64,000 bases of DNA from Thermoplasmata archaeon (lineage in GTDB: Archaea > Thermoplasmatota > Thermoplasmata > Thermoplasmatales > GCA-001856825), in NCBI GenBank assembly GCA_021817415.1, contig JAKAUZ010000003.1, forward strand, positions 1 to 64,000. Reading direction: 5' to 3'. Made by a program: the position numbers and the translations under genes. The notes beneath the pieces were generated by a model. It saw nothing but the letters and a program-made list of their open reading frames with translations, did no database searches and was not told where the DNA came from. This document shows, in pieces, positions 18,916 to 28,486 of the stretch (position 1 is its first letter; the number at the start of each line of letters is the position of its first letter).

Positions 18916-19978
18916 GAAACTAAAGGATTTGGTGAAGAAAATATACGATGAAATGGCAGCAGGACAGGTGCCAAAAGTTGAGTTGAAATCCAGGAATAAG
19001 GAAAATATTGTGTTTGACAATTTATCTGGGGTCTGGAAATATGGAAATAACATTGTTAGCAGATATGCGTCCAAAGCAAGTTCTGCAAAAAGCATCCTGA
19101 AAATGCTTTACATCATGGACTTCATTGATGAAATGGATGCTGGTGGAAAGACCTCAACTCTGAGAGAGATGTATTATATCTCCGAGGGATGGAATCTGGG
19201 GAAGTTTGAGAGCCAGGATGAGTCTGACCTGATGACCGAGGATCTGGAGGTGATAACGAGCCTTCTAAGGGAGGAGATGAGGCTCAGGCCTGAAGAGAGC
19301 GGTGCTTCGGTTATTGGAAACATCACCCTGAAGGAAATGAACAGGAAAGGTGAATGGAAGAGACTTAACTGCAGGGATGATGTGGGGGATGCTGGTTACA
19401 CAATACCCTACAATGTTGAGCCCGAGAAAATACAATTTGAGTCACATGACGTTGATTTTGTGCTGGCAATCGAAACAGGAGGTATGTTTGACAGACTTGT
19501 TGAAAATAGGTTTGACGAAAAGATGAGAAGTCTTCTCGTTCACGTGAAGGGACAGCCTTCTAGGAGCACCAAGAGATTGATCAACAGATTAAACAAAGAG
19601 CTGAACGTTCCCATAGTGGTATTCACGGATGGGGACCCTTGGAGCTTCAGGATATTTGCTTCAATTGCCTATGGCGCAATAAAGACCGCGCACATATCCG
19701 ATATTCTGGCAACACCGAGTTCCGAGTTTGTTGGGATCACTGCCACCGACATCACGAGATATGATCTCCCTACAGATAAGCTGAGTGATAAGGACGTAGA
19801 GGCACTAAATGCAGAATTGGAAGACCCTAGATTTAACATTCCATTCTGGAAGGGGGAGATAACTGAAATGCTGAGACTTGGAAGAAAGGCTGAACAACAG
19901 GCGCTCGCCAAGTATGGCCTTGATTTCGTTACCGACAAATACCTTCCGGAAAAACTGAGAGAGATTGGGACTATATGA
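18908..19978 (+). CDS. top6A: DNA topoisomerase VI subunit A
   Basis: A 356-residue catalytic subunit homologous to Spo11. The ATG at 18908 is chosen because it overlaps the top6B stop and avoids a 26-residue leader read from inside top6B. The 5Y-CAP domain carries the active-site tyrosine in the REMYY motif (86-90). The Toprim domain carries the Glu in AIETGGMFDRL and the DxD in FTDGDPW. All catalytic residues appear present. Downstream, an MFS transporter starts within its stop codon (ATGA). Confidence 0.97.
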   Translation: MNEKLKDLVKKIYDEMAAGQVPKVELKSRNKENIVFDNLSGVWKYGNNIVSRYASKASSAKSILKMLYIMDFIDEMDAGGKTSTLREMYYISEGWNLGKFESQDESDLMTEDLEVITSLLREEMRLRPEESGASVIGNITLKEMNRKGEWKRLNCRDDVGDAGYTIPYNVEPEKIQFESHDVDFVLAIETGGMFDRLVENRFDEKMRSLLVHVKGQPSRSTKRLINRLNKELNVPIVVFTDGDPWSFRIFASIAYGAIKTAHISDILATPSSEFVGITATDITRYDLPTDKLSDKDVEALNAELEDPRFNIPFWKGEITEMLRLGRKAEQQALAKYGLDFVTDKYLPEKLREIGTI

Positions 19979-21126
19979 AGAGAGTCCCCATTATCGTCCT
20001 CGCAGCCCTTGCCGGTTTTTTCGCTCTGGGGGACAGATATGCAATTTCGGTGATGTATACCCAGTTCATGACAAATTATGGAATAAGTTCAAAAGTCATA
20101 TTTTCAATCCTTTTCTCATCATTCTACATCGGCTACACCATAATGCAAATACCTGGAGGAAAGCTTTCTGAGAGATTTGGCCCTGCAAGAATATCAGGGA
20201 TTTCCCTCGTTCTATGGTCTATATTCCTATTACTGCTGACGGAGGAGAGATCCTTTGGGGAGGCAGTGGTTCTCGCATTTCTTATGGGCTTATCCCAGGG
20301 GCCGATATTCCCATCCATCATGTTCCTTGTAAGACTGCATTACGACGACGAAGAATATGGTAAGGCAACTGGGTATGTTTCATTCCTTGCAGATATGTCA
20401 CCAGCCGTGGTGCCGTTTGTTGCATTTTCACTGTTCAAGTTGGAGCCAGTCCTCATCTTTCCAATCGCGATCTTCGTAGTTGCGGGAATAATAACTGGGA
20501 CGATCCTCACATTCCTGAAGACAGAATTCAAAAAGATAGAGCAAAAAGCCAGATGGTCAATTCTGCGGAACCCTAATTTGTGGATATTTGGAGTTACATT
20601 TTTTCTCTATGACTTCCTCTTCTACGTCTTCCTGACATGGTATCCATCATTTCTTGTCGACAGATATGGAATTGAGCAAGGGAACTTTGTGTTCTATTCT
20701 GCCCCCTGGATCCTGATGGGTTTTACCGCCATCATCTCAGGCTACATTTTAGATAGAGCCAAAAGAGATGCAGTTATAACTGTGGCATCCTATTTCGTCC
20801 TTTTCTTCTCCATGATTTCGATCGCATTCTTCCATAACCAGTACATCTTCCTCATAATGGTGACAGTGATCTTATCTCTCCTTAATCCAATTCTTCTCTC
20901 TTCGTGGAGATATTCTACAAGGTTAGCTGGAAAAGATAGCTCGGCACTTGTTGGCGGATGGATGAATTCATGGGGGAATCTTGGTGGCATTGCGGCCCCT
21001 TTTGCCACTGCCTCCATTGCATCGCTTGTTGGACTCAACTCAATGTTCCTTTATTTCTCGTTTCTTTCGCTTATTGCAGGAATTTTATGGATACTCCTTA
21101 AGGTGAGACCTTATGAGAAGAGTTGA
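19975..21126 (+). CDS. Major facilitator superfamily transporter
   Basis: A 383-residue membrane protein with 11-12 predicted transmembrane segments. The loop after helix 2 has GGKLSERFGPAR, the MFS signature between helices 2 and 3, and a related GYILDRAKRDA occurs in the second half. This is typical of small-molecule importers or exporters; the substrate cannot be told. It is translationally coupled to top6A (4-nt overlap) and overlaps taw2 by 14 nt, so it is embedded in an operon of DNA and tRNA genes with no obvious functional link. Confidence 0.88.
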   Translation: MKRVPIIVLAALAGFFALGDRYAISVMYTQFMTNYGISSKVIFSILFSSFYIGYTIMQIPGGKLSERFGPARISGISLVLWSIFLLLLTEERSFGEAVVLAFLMGLSQGPIFPSIMFLVRLHYDDEEYGKATGYVSFLADMSPAVVPFVAFSLFKLEPVLIFPIAIFVVAGIITGTILTFLKTEFKKIEQKARWSILRNPNLWIFGVTFFLYDFLFYVFLTWYPSFLVDRYGIEQGNFVFYSAPWILMGFTAIISGYILDRAKRDAVITVASYFVLFFSMISIAFFHNQYIFLIMVTVILSLLNPILLSSWRYSTRLAGKDSSALVGGWMNSWGNLGGIAAPFATASIASLVGLNSMFLYFSFLSLIAGILWILLKVRPYEKS

Positions 21127-21922
21127 TCTATATGACAAGATATCCACCATTACAGGTATTCCTGAGAAGGACCTTCCCCGAAATTTCCAGATTATAGGTA
21201 AATCTATCATTATAAACTTTAGGAATAATTCTCCTGAAAATAAAGGGAAAATTGCCAAAGCTTATCTGGCTACCCTGAAATTATGGTCTGTTTACGAAAT
21301 TGGCAGAATTGATGACGCTATGAGGATTCCTTCCACAGAACTGTTGGCAGGGGTGAGAACCCCGATGACTAACGTGGAGGACGGAATAATCTACAGATTT
21401 GACCCGTCTGTTATCATGTTTTCAAAGGGAAACAAATTTGAACGCCACAGATTGACAGGAAAGGTGAGGTTGGGAGAAACAGTAGTTGATATGTTTGCAG
21501 GAATTGGATACTTCTCAATCCCGATAGCGCCCAGGGTCAAAAGAATATACTCCTGCGAAATAAATCCGGTGTCGTTCCACTATTTAATAATGAACAAGAA
21601 ACTGAACCACGCGGAGAATCTCTTCCCGTACTTTGGAAATTCCGGCGACTTTCCATATGAGAATGTCGCTGATAGAGTCATAATGGGTCACTTTGATTCG
21701 CTCCAGTTCCTGGCCAAAGCCTTCAGGATTCTCAAAAATGAGGGAACAATCCACCTGCACGCAGCCGAAAGAAGAAATAGCGAGCTAATAGGGAGGAAAC
21801 TGGATCAACTGAAGGAGGTCGTCAAGTATGAGTCCAGAAAGGTAAAAAGCTATTCCCCTTCTACAAACCACATGGTATACGATATTTATGTCAATAAAAA
21901 TAAATGCAAGTCTGACCAGTAA
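21113..21922 (+). CDS. taw2: tRNA-Phe wybutosine pathway aminocarboxypropyltransferase Taw2
   Basis: A 269-residue SAM-binding enzyme of the Trm5/TYW2 family. In the archaeal wyosine pathway Taw2 transfers the aminocarboxypropyl group of SAM to the tricyclic base at position 37 of tRNA-Phe. The motif I region reads VVDMFAGIGYFSIPIA, motif II contains SCEINP, and the usual Trm5 'NLP' is replaced by DRVIMGHFDS, which marks Taw2 rather than Trm5. The C-terminal NHMVYDIYV strand fits. It may start before the MFS stop. A tRNA-Phe gene lies at 33915-33987, not adjacent. Confidence 0.82.
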   Translation: MRRVDLYDKISTITGIPEKDLPRNFQIIGKSIIINFRNNSPENKGKIAKAYLATLKLWSVYEIGRIDDAMRIPSTELLAGVRTPMTNVEDGIIYRFDPSVIMFSKGNKFERHRLTGKVRLGETVVDMFAGIGYFSIPIAPRVKRIYSCEINPVSFHYLIMNKKLNHAENLFPYFGNSGDFPYENVADRVIMGHFDSLQFLAKAFRILKNEGTIHLHAAERRNSELIGRKLDQLKEVVKYESRKVKSYSPSTNHMVYDIYVNKNKCKSDQ

Positions 21923-22145
21923 TGGGCTGTCATTTGTCCACATTTATCCTCTATCTATCATCCATTTCCATTGGCTTAAGGCTAACAATTCCCTTCTTTT
22001 TCTAATTTGTACCTGGACCCCCCGAATTTTCAATCGAGCCATTTTCGACGCTGTTCTAAATGTTATGTGAATATTGCACAAGGTTAATGAAAAAGGAATT
22101 ACGAGATAACAAACACATATATTTCTAATGAAACGATCATGGTGT

Positions 22146-23288
22146 ATGCCCTCCATCTCTGATTTGCTTAAGAAACAAGAAAATCTAAGAAGATCTGTGG
22201 TTCCCCTGCAACCATCCGAGAACGTTATGACCAGGAATGCCACAATGGCGCTATCTTCAGATTTCAACCACAGGTATTCTCTCAGCATGGATTCTGAGTA
22301 CAGGGGAAGTAAGATGGACAACGCTTATGCGGGCACAAGATTTTCAGAGGAATTGATTGAGAGAACAGAGAAACTTGCAGCATTGTCATTTAAAATGGAT
22401 TTTGCTGATGTGAGGCCAATTTCAGGACATCTTGCTGCAATGCAAGTTTTGGGAAATTTGTTAAAGAAAGGAGACAGTTTCCTTTACATCCCGCAGGAAT
22501 GGGGTGGATATGACGGCTACGAGTCCATTTATCTTCCAAGAATGTTCGGCCTCAAGGGAAGAAAATTTCCAATGAAGAACTGGAAGATAGATTACGAAAA
22601 ATTGGGCGGGATTGAAACTGACTATGCCGCCCTGGTTCTGGGAGCCAGCGTCTTCTTCCATCCATATGACCTGAAAAAATTAAGGAAGTTTTTCCCAGAT
22701 TCATTGATCCTTTATGATGCATCCCACGTTCTGGGGCTATTGTCTCAAGGATTATTCCAGAAAGACCTGGACCTGGTGGATATCCTGTATGGTAGCACCC
22801 ATAAGAATTTCCCGGGTCCGCAAGGGGGCATTATAATCGGCAAGGGTGAGTTTGAGAACAAGATAAAGGAACAAGTCATCTGGAAATATTACGATAATTT
22901 TCATCTGGCGAGGATAGCTGCACTGGGAATTTCCTTTGAGTTTCTAGAGAGAAGTGATTATGGCGTGCGTTGCATCAAGAACACAGAGGCACTGATCAAG
23001 ACTCTTCGGGAGTTTCAGGTACATTTTGTGAATGAACCAGAGGTAACCGAAAGTTGCATGTTCATGCTCGATCACGAGAATCCCGCAGAGTTGTCAAGAA
23101 AACTGGAGAGACACCACATATTGATCGACAGGATCGGGCGGGTTGGCCTCAATGAGGCAACAATGAGGGGGTTGAGGCCCCAAGAAATGAAAGTCATAGG
23201 TGGCGTAATAAAGAAGGTAATCTACGGGGAGAAATTTCACTCTGCTACGATTCTGAGGCCAGTTCTGGACAAAATGAATGACTTATGA
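22146..23288 (+). CDS. glyA: Serine hydroxymethyltransferase-like PLP enzyme
   Basis: A 380-residue PLP enzyme of the glycine hydroxymethyltransferase family, which interconverts serine and glycine with a pterin one-carbon carrier. N-terminal PLQPSENVMT matches the 'L-I-A-S-E-N' region; NAYAGTRF matches the 'N-K-Y-A-E-G' substrate loop; the PLP lysine lies in GSTHKNFPGPQGG, preceded by the cofactor-binding DASH motif. It is shorter and more divergent than bacterial GlyA, as in other archaea. A TATA-like acatatattt at about 22109 favours the start at 22146; an ATG at 22128 also exists. The glycine cleavage T protein gene is about 9 kb away. Confidence 0.82.
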   Translation: MPSISDLLKKQENLRRSVVPLQPSENVMTRNATMALSSDFNHRYSLSMDSEYRGSKMDNAYAGTRFSEELIERTEKLAALSFKMDFADVRPISGHLAAMQVLGNLLKKGDSFLYIPQEWGGYDGYESIYLPRMFGLKGRKFPMKNWKIDYEKLGGIETDYAALVLGASVFFHPYDLKKLRKFFPDSLILYDASHVLGLLSQGLFQKDLDLVDILYGSTHKNFPGPQGGIIIGKGEFENKIKEQVIWKYYDNFHLARIAALGISFEFLERSDYGVRCIKNTEALIKTLREFQVHFVNEPEVTESCMFMLDHENPAELSRKLERHHILIDRIGRVGLNEATMRGLRPQEMKVIGGVIKKVIYGEKFHSATILRPVLDKMNDL

Positions 23289-23336
23289 TAACGGTCCATT
23301 GCAAAACATTTTTACATAACGCTGGAATTCAGGGGC

Positions 23337-24536
23337 ATGGCCATGAATAATCCCCTTAACAAGAAGTTTTCAGATCTGGCTGGGACGATGAAACCGTCAG
23401 CTATAAGAATGCTTCTCAGGGTTACAGAGAGCCCGGACATTATATCCTTTGGAGGCGGACTGCCAAACCCTGAATCGTTCCCGCTGGAAGAGTTGAAAGA
23501 AATCTTCGAGGAGCAGCTGAAAATTAATGGAAAGAAGATGCTGCAATACGGGGCTACAGAAGGCCTGAAATCCCTGAACAGGGCACTCGCTGAAAGAATG
23601 AGGATCAAGGAAGACATTGACTGTTTGCCCGAAGAAATTCTCCAGACCACCGGGTCGCAGGAGGCACTGTACATGCTTGGAAAGATATTTGCGAATCCGG
23701 GTGAGTACGTTATAAGCGAGGCGCCGACATACACGGGAACTATCACTGCCCTTAGGGCTTCCAACATCAACATGATCGGAGTTCCTATGGATGATGATGG
23801 AATCATTGTGGATGAACTGAGGAAAACGTTGAAGGACTACCCTGATCCCAGATTCATATACGTGATTCCGAATTTCCAGAATCCAACGGGCATTACAATG
23901 AGCTATGAAAGGAGGAGAGAGCTGCTGGAGATAGCGAGTGAGAGAGGTATAATCATCATAGAGGATGATCCTTATGGAAATCTCAGGTTCGAAGGTAGCA
24001 AGATTCCATCAATCAAGTCTATGGACAGAGATGGGAGCGTCGTCTACCTCAGTACGTTCTCTAAGGTACTCGCACCTGGATTCAGGCTTGGGTATGTGAT
24101 AGCAACCAAGGACATCGTGGAGAAGTTGAATCTCGCAAAACAGGCAGTGGACCTTGCATCCAGTACCATTTCGGAATACATTGCAGAAGGATATGTTACG
24201 AAGGGGTATATGGACAGGCAGATACCGAAGATCATCTCCCTTTACAGGCATAAGAGAGATATGATGATAGAATCATTTGAAGAATACTTCCCGGGTGACG
24301 TAGAGTATACCAGGCCTAAGGGGGGTATGTTCACTTGGGTGACAAAGAAGGGGGCGAATACGGACAAACTGTTCCAGAAGGCCATGGAGATGAAGGTAGC
24401 TTATGTCGTCGGTTCGGCATTTTATTTTGACGAAAGCAATCACGAATCAATGAGACTGAATTTCACATACAGCACCGATGAGGACATTGTTGAAGGTGTG
24501 AAGAGACTAGCAGAAGTGTTTAGAAGATACACCTAA
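23337..24536 (+). CDS. Class I/II aminotransferase (2-aminoadipate/aromatic type)
   Basis: A 399-residue fold-type I PLP aminotransferase. Cofactor-binding motifs are present: NPTGIT with the Asn and IIIEDDPYGN with the Asp and Tyr, the PLP-binding lysine in STFSKVLAPGFRLGYV, and the substrate-carboxylate Arg in the C-terminal MRLNFTYS. Such archaeal enzymes of the LysN/ARAT-like group act on 2-aminoadipate, aromatic or branched amino acids; the substrate cannot be assigned from sequence. It stands alone 48 nt after glyA on the same strand and may be co-transcribed with it. Confidence 0.85.
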   Translation: MAMNNPLNKKFSDLAGTMKPSAIRMLLRVTESPDIISFGGGLPNPESFPLEELKEIFEEQLKINGKKMLQYGATEGLKSLNRALAERMRIKEDIDCLPEEILQTTGSQEALYMLGKIFANPGEYVISEAPTYTGTITALRASNINMIGVPMDDDGIIVDELRKTLKDYPDPRFIYVIPNFQNPTGITMSYERRRELLEIASERGIIIIEDDPYGNLRFEGSKIPSIKSMDRDGSVVYLSTFSKVLAPGFRLGYVIATKDIVEKLNLAKQAVDLASSTISEYIAEGYVTKGYMDRQIPKIISLYRHKRDMMIESFEEYFPGDVEYTRPKGGMFTWVTKKGANTDKLFQKAMEMKVAYVVGSAFYFDESNHESMRLNFTYSTDEDIVEGVKRLAEVFRRYT

Positions 24537-24589
24537 AAACATGATAACATTCTTAAAGGAAAGAATAGATAAGGAAAAAGTGGCTGGAC

Positions 24590-25894
24590 GTGCCGTTATT
24601 TAGAAGAAGTACTGACAAGACAACTGCACCGCGCAGTATAAAGGCAGTAGTTGACTCTTTCTCCTCTGCTTACGCCCATGCAAAGAACGTAGAAAAGGAC
24701 GGGAAAAAAGAGGAGGCCGTTACCTTATATAAAAAAGCACTTGATTCTCTAGCGAACCTTAATGCTGACCAAGTCCCTGAAACAGAGAGAAAAAATATTT
24801 CTGACATTTTATATTCAATCAGCAATACTCTAGTCATGCTTGAAAATATTGAACTGTCTAGATCGAGTTTTGAACTTGCTTTAAAGTTTGATCCGTCAAA
24901 CTCTAAGGGAATTTATTCGTATGCTAAACTTTTTCTTGAGAGAGGAGAAGATACACTTTCCCTTGAAAAGTTACTGAAGGAGGCGATTGAGGGTAATCCA
25001 GGCAGCGATGAACTTCAGGTTGCGCTAGGAGAAGTTTATGAAAGAAATGGTAAGAGGGAAGATGCCATAAACGCTTATAATAAGGCCCTTGAACTAAATC
25101 CGAACAACGCGGAGATAGCAGAAAGACTGATGAACTTCTATGAAGGAGATGAAATAAGTCAGAAAAAATATTTGGAATTACTTAGGAAAACTGGAGATAG
25201 AGAGAGGATCCTTGAAGCGTACATCCACATGATAAATGAGGGGAGGCTCGAGATGCTCGAAGAGGCAAAGAACGTCCTCCCTAATGAGCCCAGGTTATAT
25301 TCAATAGAGGCAAAGATGCTGATAGATGATGGAAAAATTGATCTGGCCAAGGCAAAGATCAAGGAAATTCTTTCAATGGACCCGGACAGCGTCGAGGGAA
25401 ATATGCTGGAGGAATACATTGAGGTGCTGGATAGCATATCACCGGAAGAACAACCTATTGAACTTAGAATATCAAAAATGATAAATAAGGGGAATATTGG
25501 TGATGCTATTGAGATCGCAAGGAAAGCTGGCCTAAGTAACGAGGACATTTTCTTTATCGCATTAAATGGGGGGGATTACGATTATTCGCTCAAACTTGCA
25601 TCATCTTTTCATAATCCAACTGCCTACAGATGTCTCGTTCTAGCGGAAACTGATGTCGATGAAGCGGAAAGGGAAATGAATGCATACGTTGCAAACAACC
25701 AGAAGGATCCGTTTGCGTGGGTGGTAAAGAGCATTATCGCAGATTACAAGGGAAACGAGTTAGGCACCAGGAATTTCCTGAATATGGCACTAAGACTGGA
25801 ACCAAAAATACTCAAGGAGAACTATATAGGAAGATTCAAGAATTTCAAGGATGAGGATTGGTTCAACCAGTTAAAGAAGCAGATACTCCCTTAA
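24590..25894 (+). CDS. Tetratricopeptide-repeat protein
   Basis: A 434-residue soluble protein starting with GTG at 24590. It is made of TPR-like helical hairpins: clear units include AHAKNVEKDGKKEEAVTLYK (about 24-55), ALGEVYERNGKREDAINAYN (about 145-178, followed by KALELNPNN) and weaker ones further on. A role as a protein-interaction scaffold is expected; no enzymatic domain is visible. Its 3' end overlaps the 3' end of the convergent prs gene by 24 nt, which restricts where transcription of either can end. Confidence 0.82.
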   Translation: MPLFRRSTDKTTAPRSIKAVVDSFSSAYAHAKNVEKDGKKEEAVTLYKKALDSLANLNADQVPETERKNISDILYSISNTLVMLENIELSRSSFELALKFDPSNSKGIYSYAKLFLERGEDTLSLEKLLKEAIEGNPGSDELQVALGEVYERNGKREDAINAYNKALELNPNNAEIAERLMNFYEGDEISQKKYLELLRKTGDRERILEAYIHMINEGRLEMLEEAKNVLPNEPRLYSIEAKMLIDDGKIDLAKAKIKEILSMDPDSVEGNMLEEYIEVLDSISPEEQPIELRISKMINKGNIGDAIEIARKAGLSNEDIFFIALNGGDYDYSLKLASSFHNPTAYRCLVLAETDVDEAEREMNAYVANNQKDPFAWVVKSIIADYKGNELGTRNFLNMALRLEPKILKENYIGRFKNFKDEDWFNQLKKQILP

Positions 25895-26737
25895 CTTTGA
25901 AGAGACCAAATTGGAAACACTCATTTTTGAGAATGGCCCCTCGATTGTATCAGTGGTAATTATCTCATCGACAAAACCAGTGTACTTTGATGTTCCGCCA
26001 ACAAACAACCCGTGAACGCAATATACGTTAATTTTAGAAGCACCTTTCTCCTTCAATATTTTGGATGCCTCGAGTACCGTGCCTCCCGTAGATATAAGGT
26101 CGTCCACCAGTGCAACTTTCTTCCCCTTGATTTGGAAATCATCCGGTACCTCGATTTTGACTTTTGTATCTGAAATCCTTGTTTTCATCAGCGCTATCGT
26201 CTCCAGGCCAGAAACTCTACCCACGTTCTTGGCCTCCTCCATAAATCCTCCGTCTGGAGAGACTACAAGATCATTCTCGTCCTTCTTTACCTGTTCCCCC
26301 AGGATTGATTCAGCCCTGATCTCTGCCCCCTTGTCCTTCAGAAACACGAGCCCCTCTGGAGAGTGCATGTTCACAACGAATATCTTTTCAAACCTGCTGT
26401 ATAGCAGCTCTGAAATTACTTTTGCGCTGATCGCTTCATAAGGTTGAAACATGGAGTCCTGTCTTGCATATCCAAAATAGGGCACCACCAGTATCTGCCT
26501 CTTCGCTCCTGCGTTTTTGATTGCGTCGTGAGTGAGTAGTATATCTATTATACTTTGGTCCGGGTAAGTATTTCCCACTAGGATTGCCTCTGAAAACTGC
26601 TCTTCCATCTTAACATACAGTTCACCGTCCGCAAATCTTCTCCTAGTAACTCTTGCCATGGGGATTTGAATTGCAGAGGATAATTTCGAGGTGAGCCCTT
26701 CGGTATATGAGGTAGGAACTATTCTCACAGAGGTCAA
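25871..26737 (-). CDS. prs: Ribose-phosphate pyrophosphokinase (PRPP synthase)
   Basis: A 288-residue enzyme making PRPP from ribose 5-phosphate and ATP for nucleotide, histidine and tryptophan synthesis. The ATP-binding flexible loop has RRFADGEL near 35-42, a YARQD motif follows, the pyrophosphate loop is VSPDGG, and the PRPP signature is VALVDDLISTGGT. It is about 30 residues shorter than bacterial Prs, as in the structurally studied Thermoplasma enzyme. It runs convergent to the TPR gene and 36 nt after the aTrm56-HD gene lying downstream of it on the same strand is separately promoted or co-transcribed. Confidence 0.95.
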   Translation of the reverse strand: MTSVRIVPTSYTEGLTSKLSSAIQIPMARVTRRRFADGELYVKMEEQFSEAILVGNTYPDQSIIDILLTHDAIKNAGAKRQILVVPYFGYARQDSMFQPYEAISAKVISELLYSRFEKIFVVNMHSPEGLVFLKDKGAEIRAESILGEQVKKDENDLVVSPDGGFMEEAKNVGRVSGLETIALMKTRISDTKVKIEVPDDFQIKGKKVALVDDLISTGGTVLEASKILKEKGASKINVYCVHGLFVGGTSKYTGFVDEIITTDTIEGPFSKMSVSNLVSSKLREYLLL

Positions 26738-26773
26738 ACACTGTCCAGTTAAAAAACTCTATTCGATATCTTT

Positions 26774-27787
26774 TTATTGATTTAATTTCAGTATAACGTC
26801 AATGTTGTAGCCACATTTCTTTTGGAGGTACACATCCAGTTTTTTCAATCTAATTGCTTCATCTCCCAGCCCCTTCTGTCTGTAGTCCTCCATTATTTCT
26901 TCCACCCTTGTCACCCTTGTGCCCTTCAGGAGAGTATCTGAATGGCATACTATTTTCTCTTCAGTAGTCCTGGGTATATAATCCATGTCCGGGAGATGGA
27001 AATGTCTTGCGGTCTTTTTAAGAAGCCCTGCCCCCACGTGAGTACTGCAGAACCTGGCAATCCTCTCGTCGTATCCTTCCTTTCTCAAAATTGAGTAACC
27101 TTCGGCACCATGTGCTATCCCCATTGTGACAGTCTTTCCTATATCGTGGAGGAGCGCACCCGCCTCGAGCAATCGCAGGTCGACCTCGCACCCTTCTGAC
27201 ATCTTTCCGGCAACTTTTGCGCACATTACGGAGTGTGCTATAAGGTTCTCATCCGCACCATATTTCCTCAGCAAGTCAAGGCATTCTTCTCTTCCCGGAA
27301 TCCTGAGAACCTTCTTGCCTCTTGCTTGAGGAACTATTTTCAGCTCTCCCTCCAATTTCCTCTTCCTGCCCAGATGTTCCAGGAATATGGCAAGGGCGGA
27401 GACCTCTGAGTGAGGCTGGTTCTCAACTGCAATGTTGTAATCGACGATTTCATAGACATCCCTGGGAACTTTTTCAGCTCCCACCACAATCAGTATATTC
27501 TCATTCCTCCGGATTTCCCCAATTTTCCGCTGGTATGGTATACCGTACATTGTGAGGTGGACTTTTATGCCGTCGAATGTCTTCATTTCCTCTTTCAGTG
27601 AGTGGAATTCGATTTTGAACTCTCCTCCGAATTTCTCAGTAACTTTTTCTATGGTGTGCCTGAGCTTCTGATCTTCCTTATCCACTACAATTTTATCCGC
27701 ACCAAATGCTCTCGATACCAGGGCGACGTGTGTGGTTATCCGCTTATCTCTTTCGGGTCTGTGCCCGATTCTCATCACTGTTAACAA
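26774..27787 (-). CDS. trm56: tRNA (cytidine-56 2'-O)-methyltransferase aTrm56 fused to an HD domain
   Basis: A 337-residue two-domain protein. Residues 1 to about 150 form the SPOUT methylase aTrm56, which methylates the ribose of C56 in tRNA: the start MRIGHRPERDKRITTHVAL, the middle LTMYGIPYQ and the knot region with VVGAEKVPRDVYE are all characteristic. Residues from about 165 form an HD hydrolase domain with LLHDIGKT as the HD dyad and upstream and downstream histidines (AHSVMCAKVAG, FCSTHVGAGL). In many archaea these are separate proteins. The upstream gene on the same strand ends at the adjacent base (27788), so the pair is an operon. Confidence 0.88.
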   Translation of the reverse strand: MLTVMRIGHRPERDKRITTHVALVSRAFGADKIVVDKEDQKLRHTIEKVTEKFGGEFKIEFHSLKEEMKTFDGIKVHLTMYGIPYQRKIGEIRRNENILIVVGAEKVPRDVYEIVDYNIAVENQPHSEVSALAIFLEHLGRKRKLEGELKIVPQARGKKVLRIPGREECLDLLRKYGADENLIAHSVMCAKVAGKMSEGCEVDLRLLEAGALLHDIGKTVTMGIAHGAEGYSILRKEGYDERIARFCSTHVGAGLLKKTARHFHLPDMDYIPRTTEEKIVCHSDTLLKGTRVTRVEEIMEDYRQKGLGDEAIRLKKLDVYLQKKCGYNIDVILKLNQ

Positions 27788-28276
27788 CTATATTCTCTCC
27801 ACCTTCATTCCCTTGATTGTGAGGGTCTTGCTTCTTTTGATCATGACCCTTAAGTAGGTAGAGGTGACGTTGAGCTTTTCCTGAATCTCTGCTATGTACT
27901 GTATCCCATTTGAAATGAGATCCTCTATTTTCTTGCTGAAATCTTCAATTGCCTTGTCGTCCAAGGACGCAACATAGATCACATCTGCTGTTTCTTCTGT
28001 CAAAATCAAAATGTTGATCTGGATCGAAGTGTAATAGTTGTGGTATACTTTCTTCGGCCCCTTTGGAGTTGAACTCCATTGAGATTCTATGAATTTTATC
28101 TTTTCAAGGTATCTCAATATTTCTATTGCCTCAGTACCGAGTTTCTCAACTACCTCTTCCTCGCTGAGCCATTTTTCGTTCAGCATTTTGAGCAGAGACC
28201 TTTTCACTTCGGTATTCGATATCGTAAAAACTGTGACTAATTCACCCACATCATTAACTACTTTGATTTTATTCAT
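27788..28276 (-). CDS. Winged-helix (ArsR-like) regulator
   Basis: A 162-residue protein with a predicted N-terminal winged helix (about 22-75; EEEVVEKLGTEAIEILRYLEKI) and a C-terminal segment of about 60 residues that contains another possible helix-turn-helix (EIQEKLNVTSTYLRVMIKRS). The two DNA-binding-like regions flank a strand-rich centre. It resembles archaeal predicted regulators with ArsR-type folds. It is directly upstream of trm56-HD with no gap. The regulated genes are unknown. Confidence 0.65.
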   Translation of the reverse strand: MNKIKVVNDVGELVTVFTISNTEVKRSLLKMLNEKWLSEEEVVEKLGTEAIEILRYLEKIKFIESQWSSTPKGPKKVYHNYYTSIQINILILTEETADVIYVASLDDKAIEDFSKKIEDLISNGIQYIAEIQEKLNVTSTYLRVMIKRSKTLTIKGMKVERI

Positions 28277-28486
28277 AAACTATCCCTAATGCGACGGCGC
28301 CTTAAATATTTTAACAATTTGCGGATTTGTTGTTATATTCTAAACATTTTTTAATTTTGAGGATAGTTCTAGGCCATCGTTTTTTCAACGCCGGAACAAA
28401 GGTTCATTCTCTAACTGCTCAAATGGGGAGATAAAAAAACAGACCACCTTGTCAAAGGTTAAAATAACGAATAATGATTAGGACGC

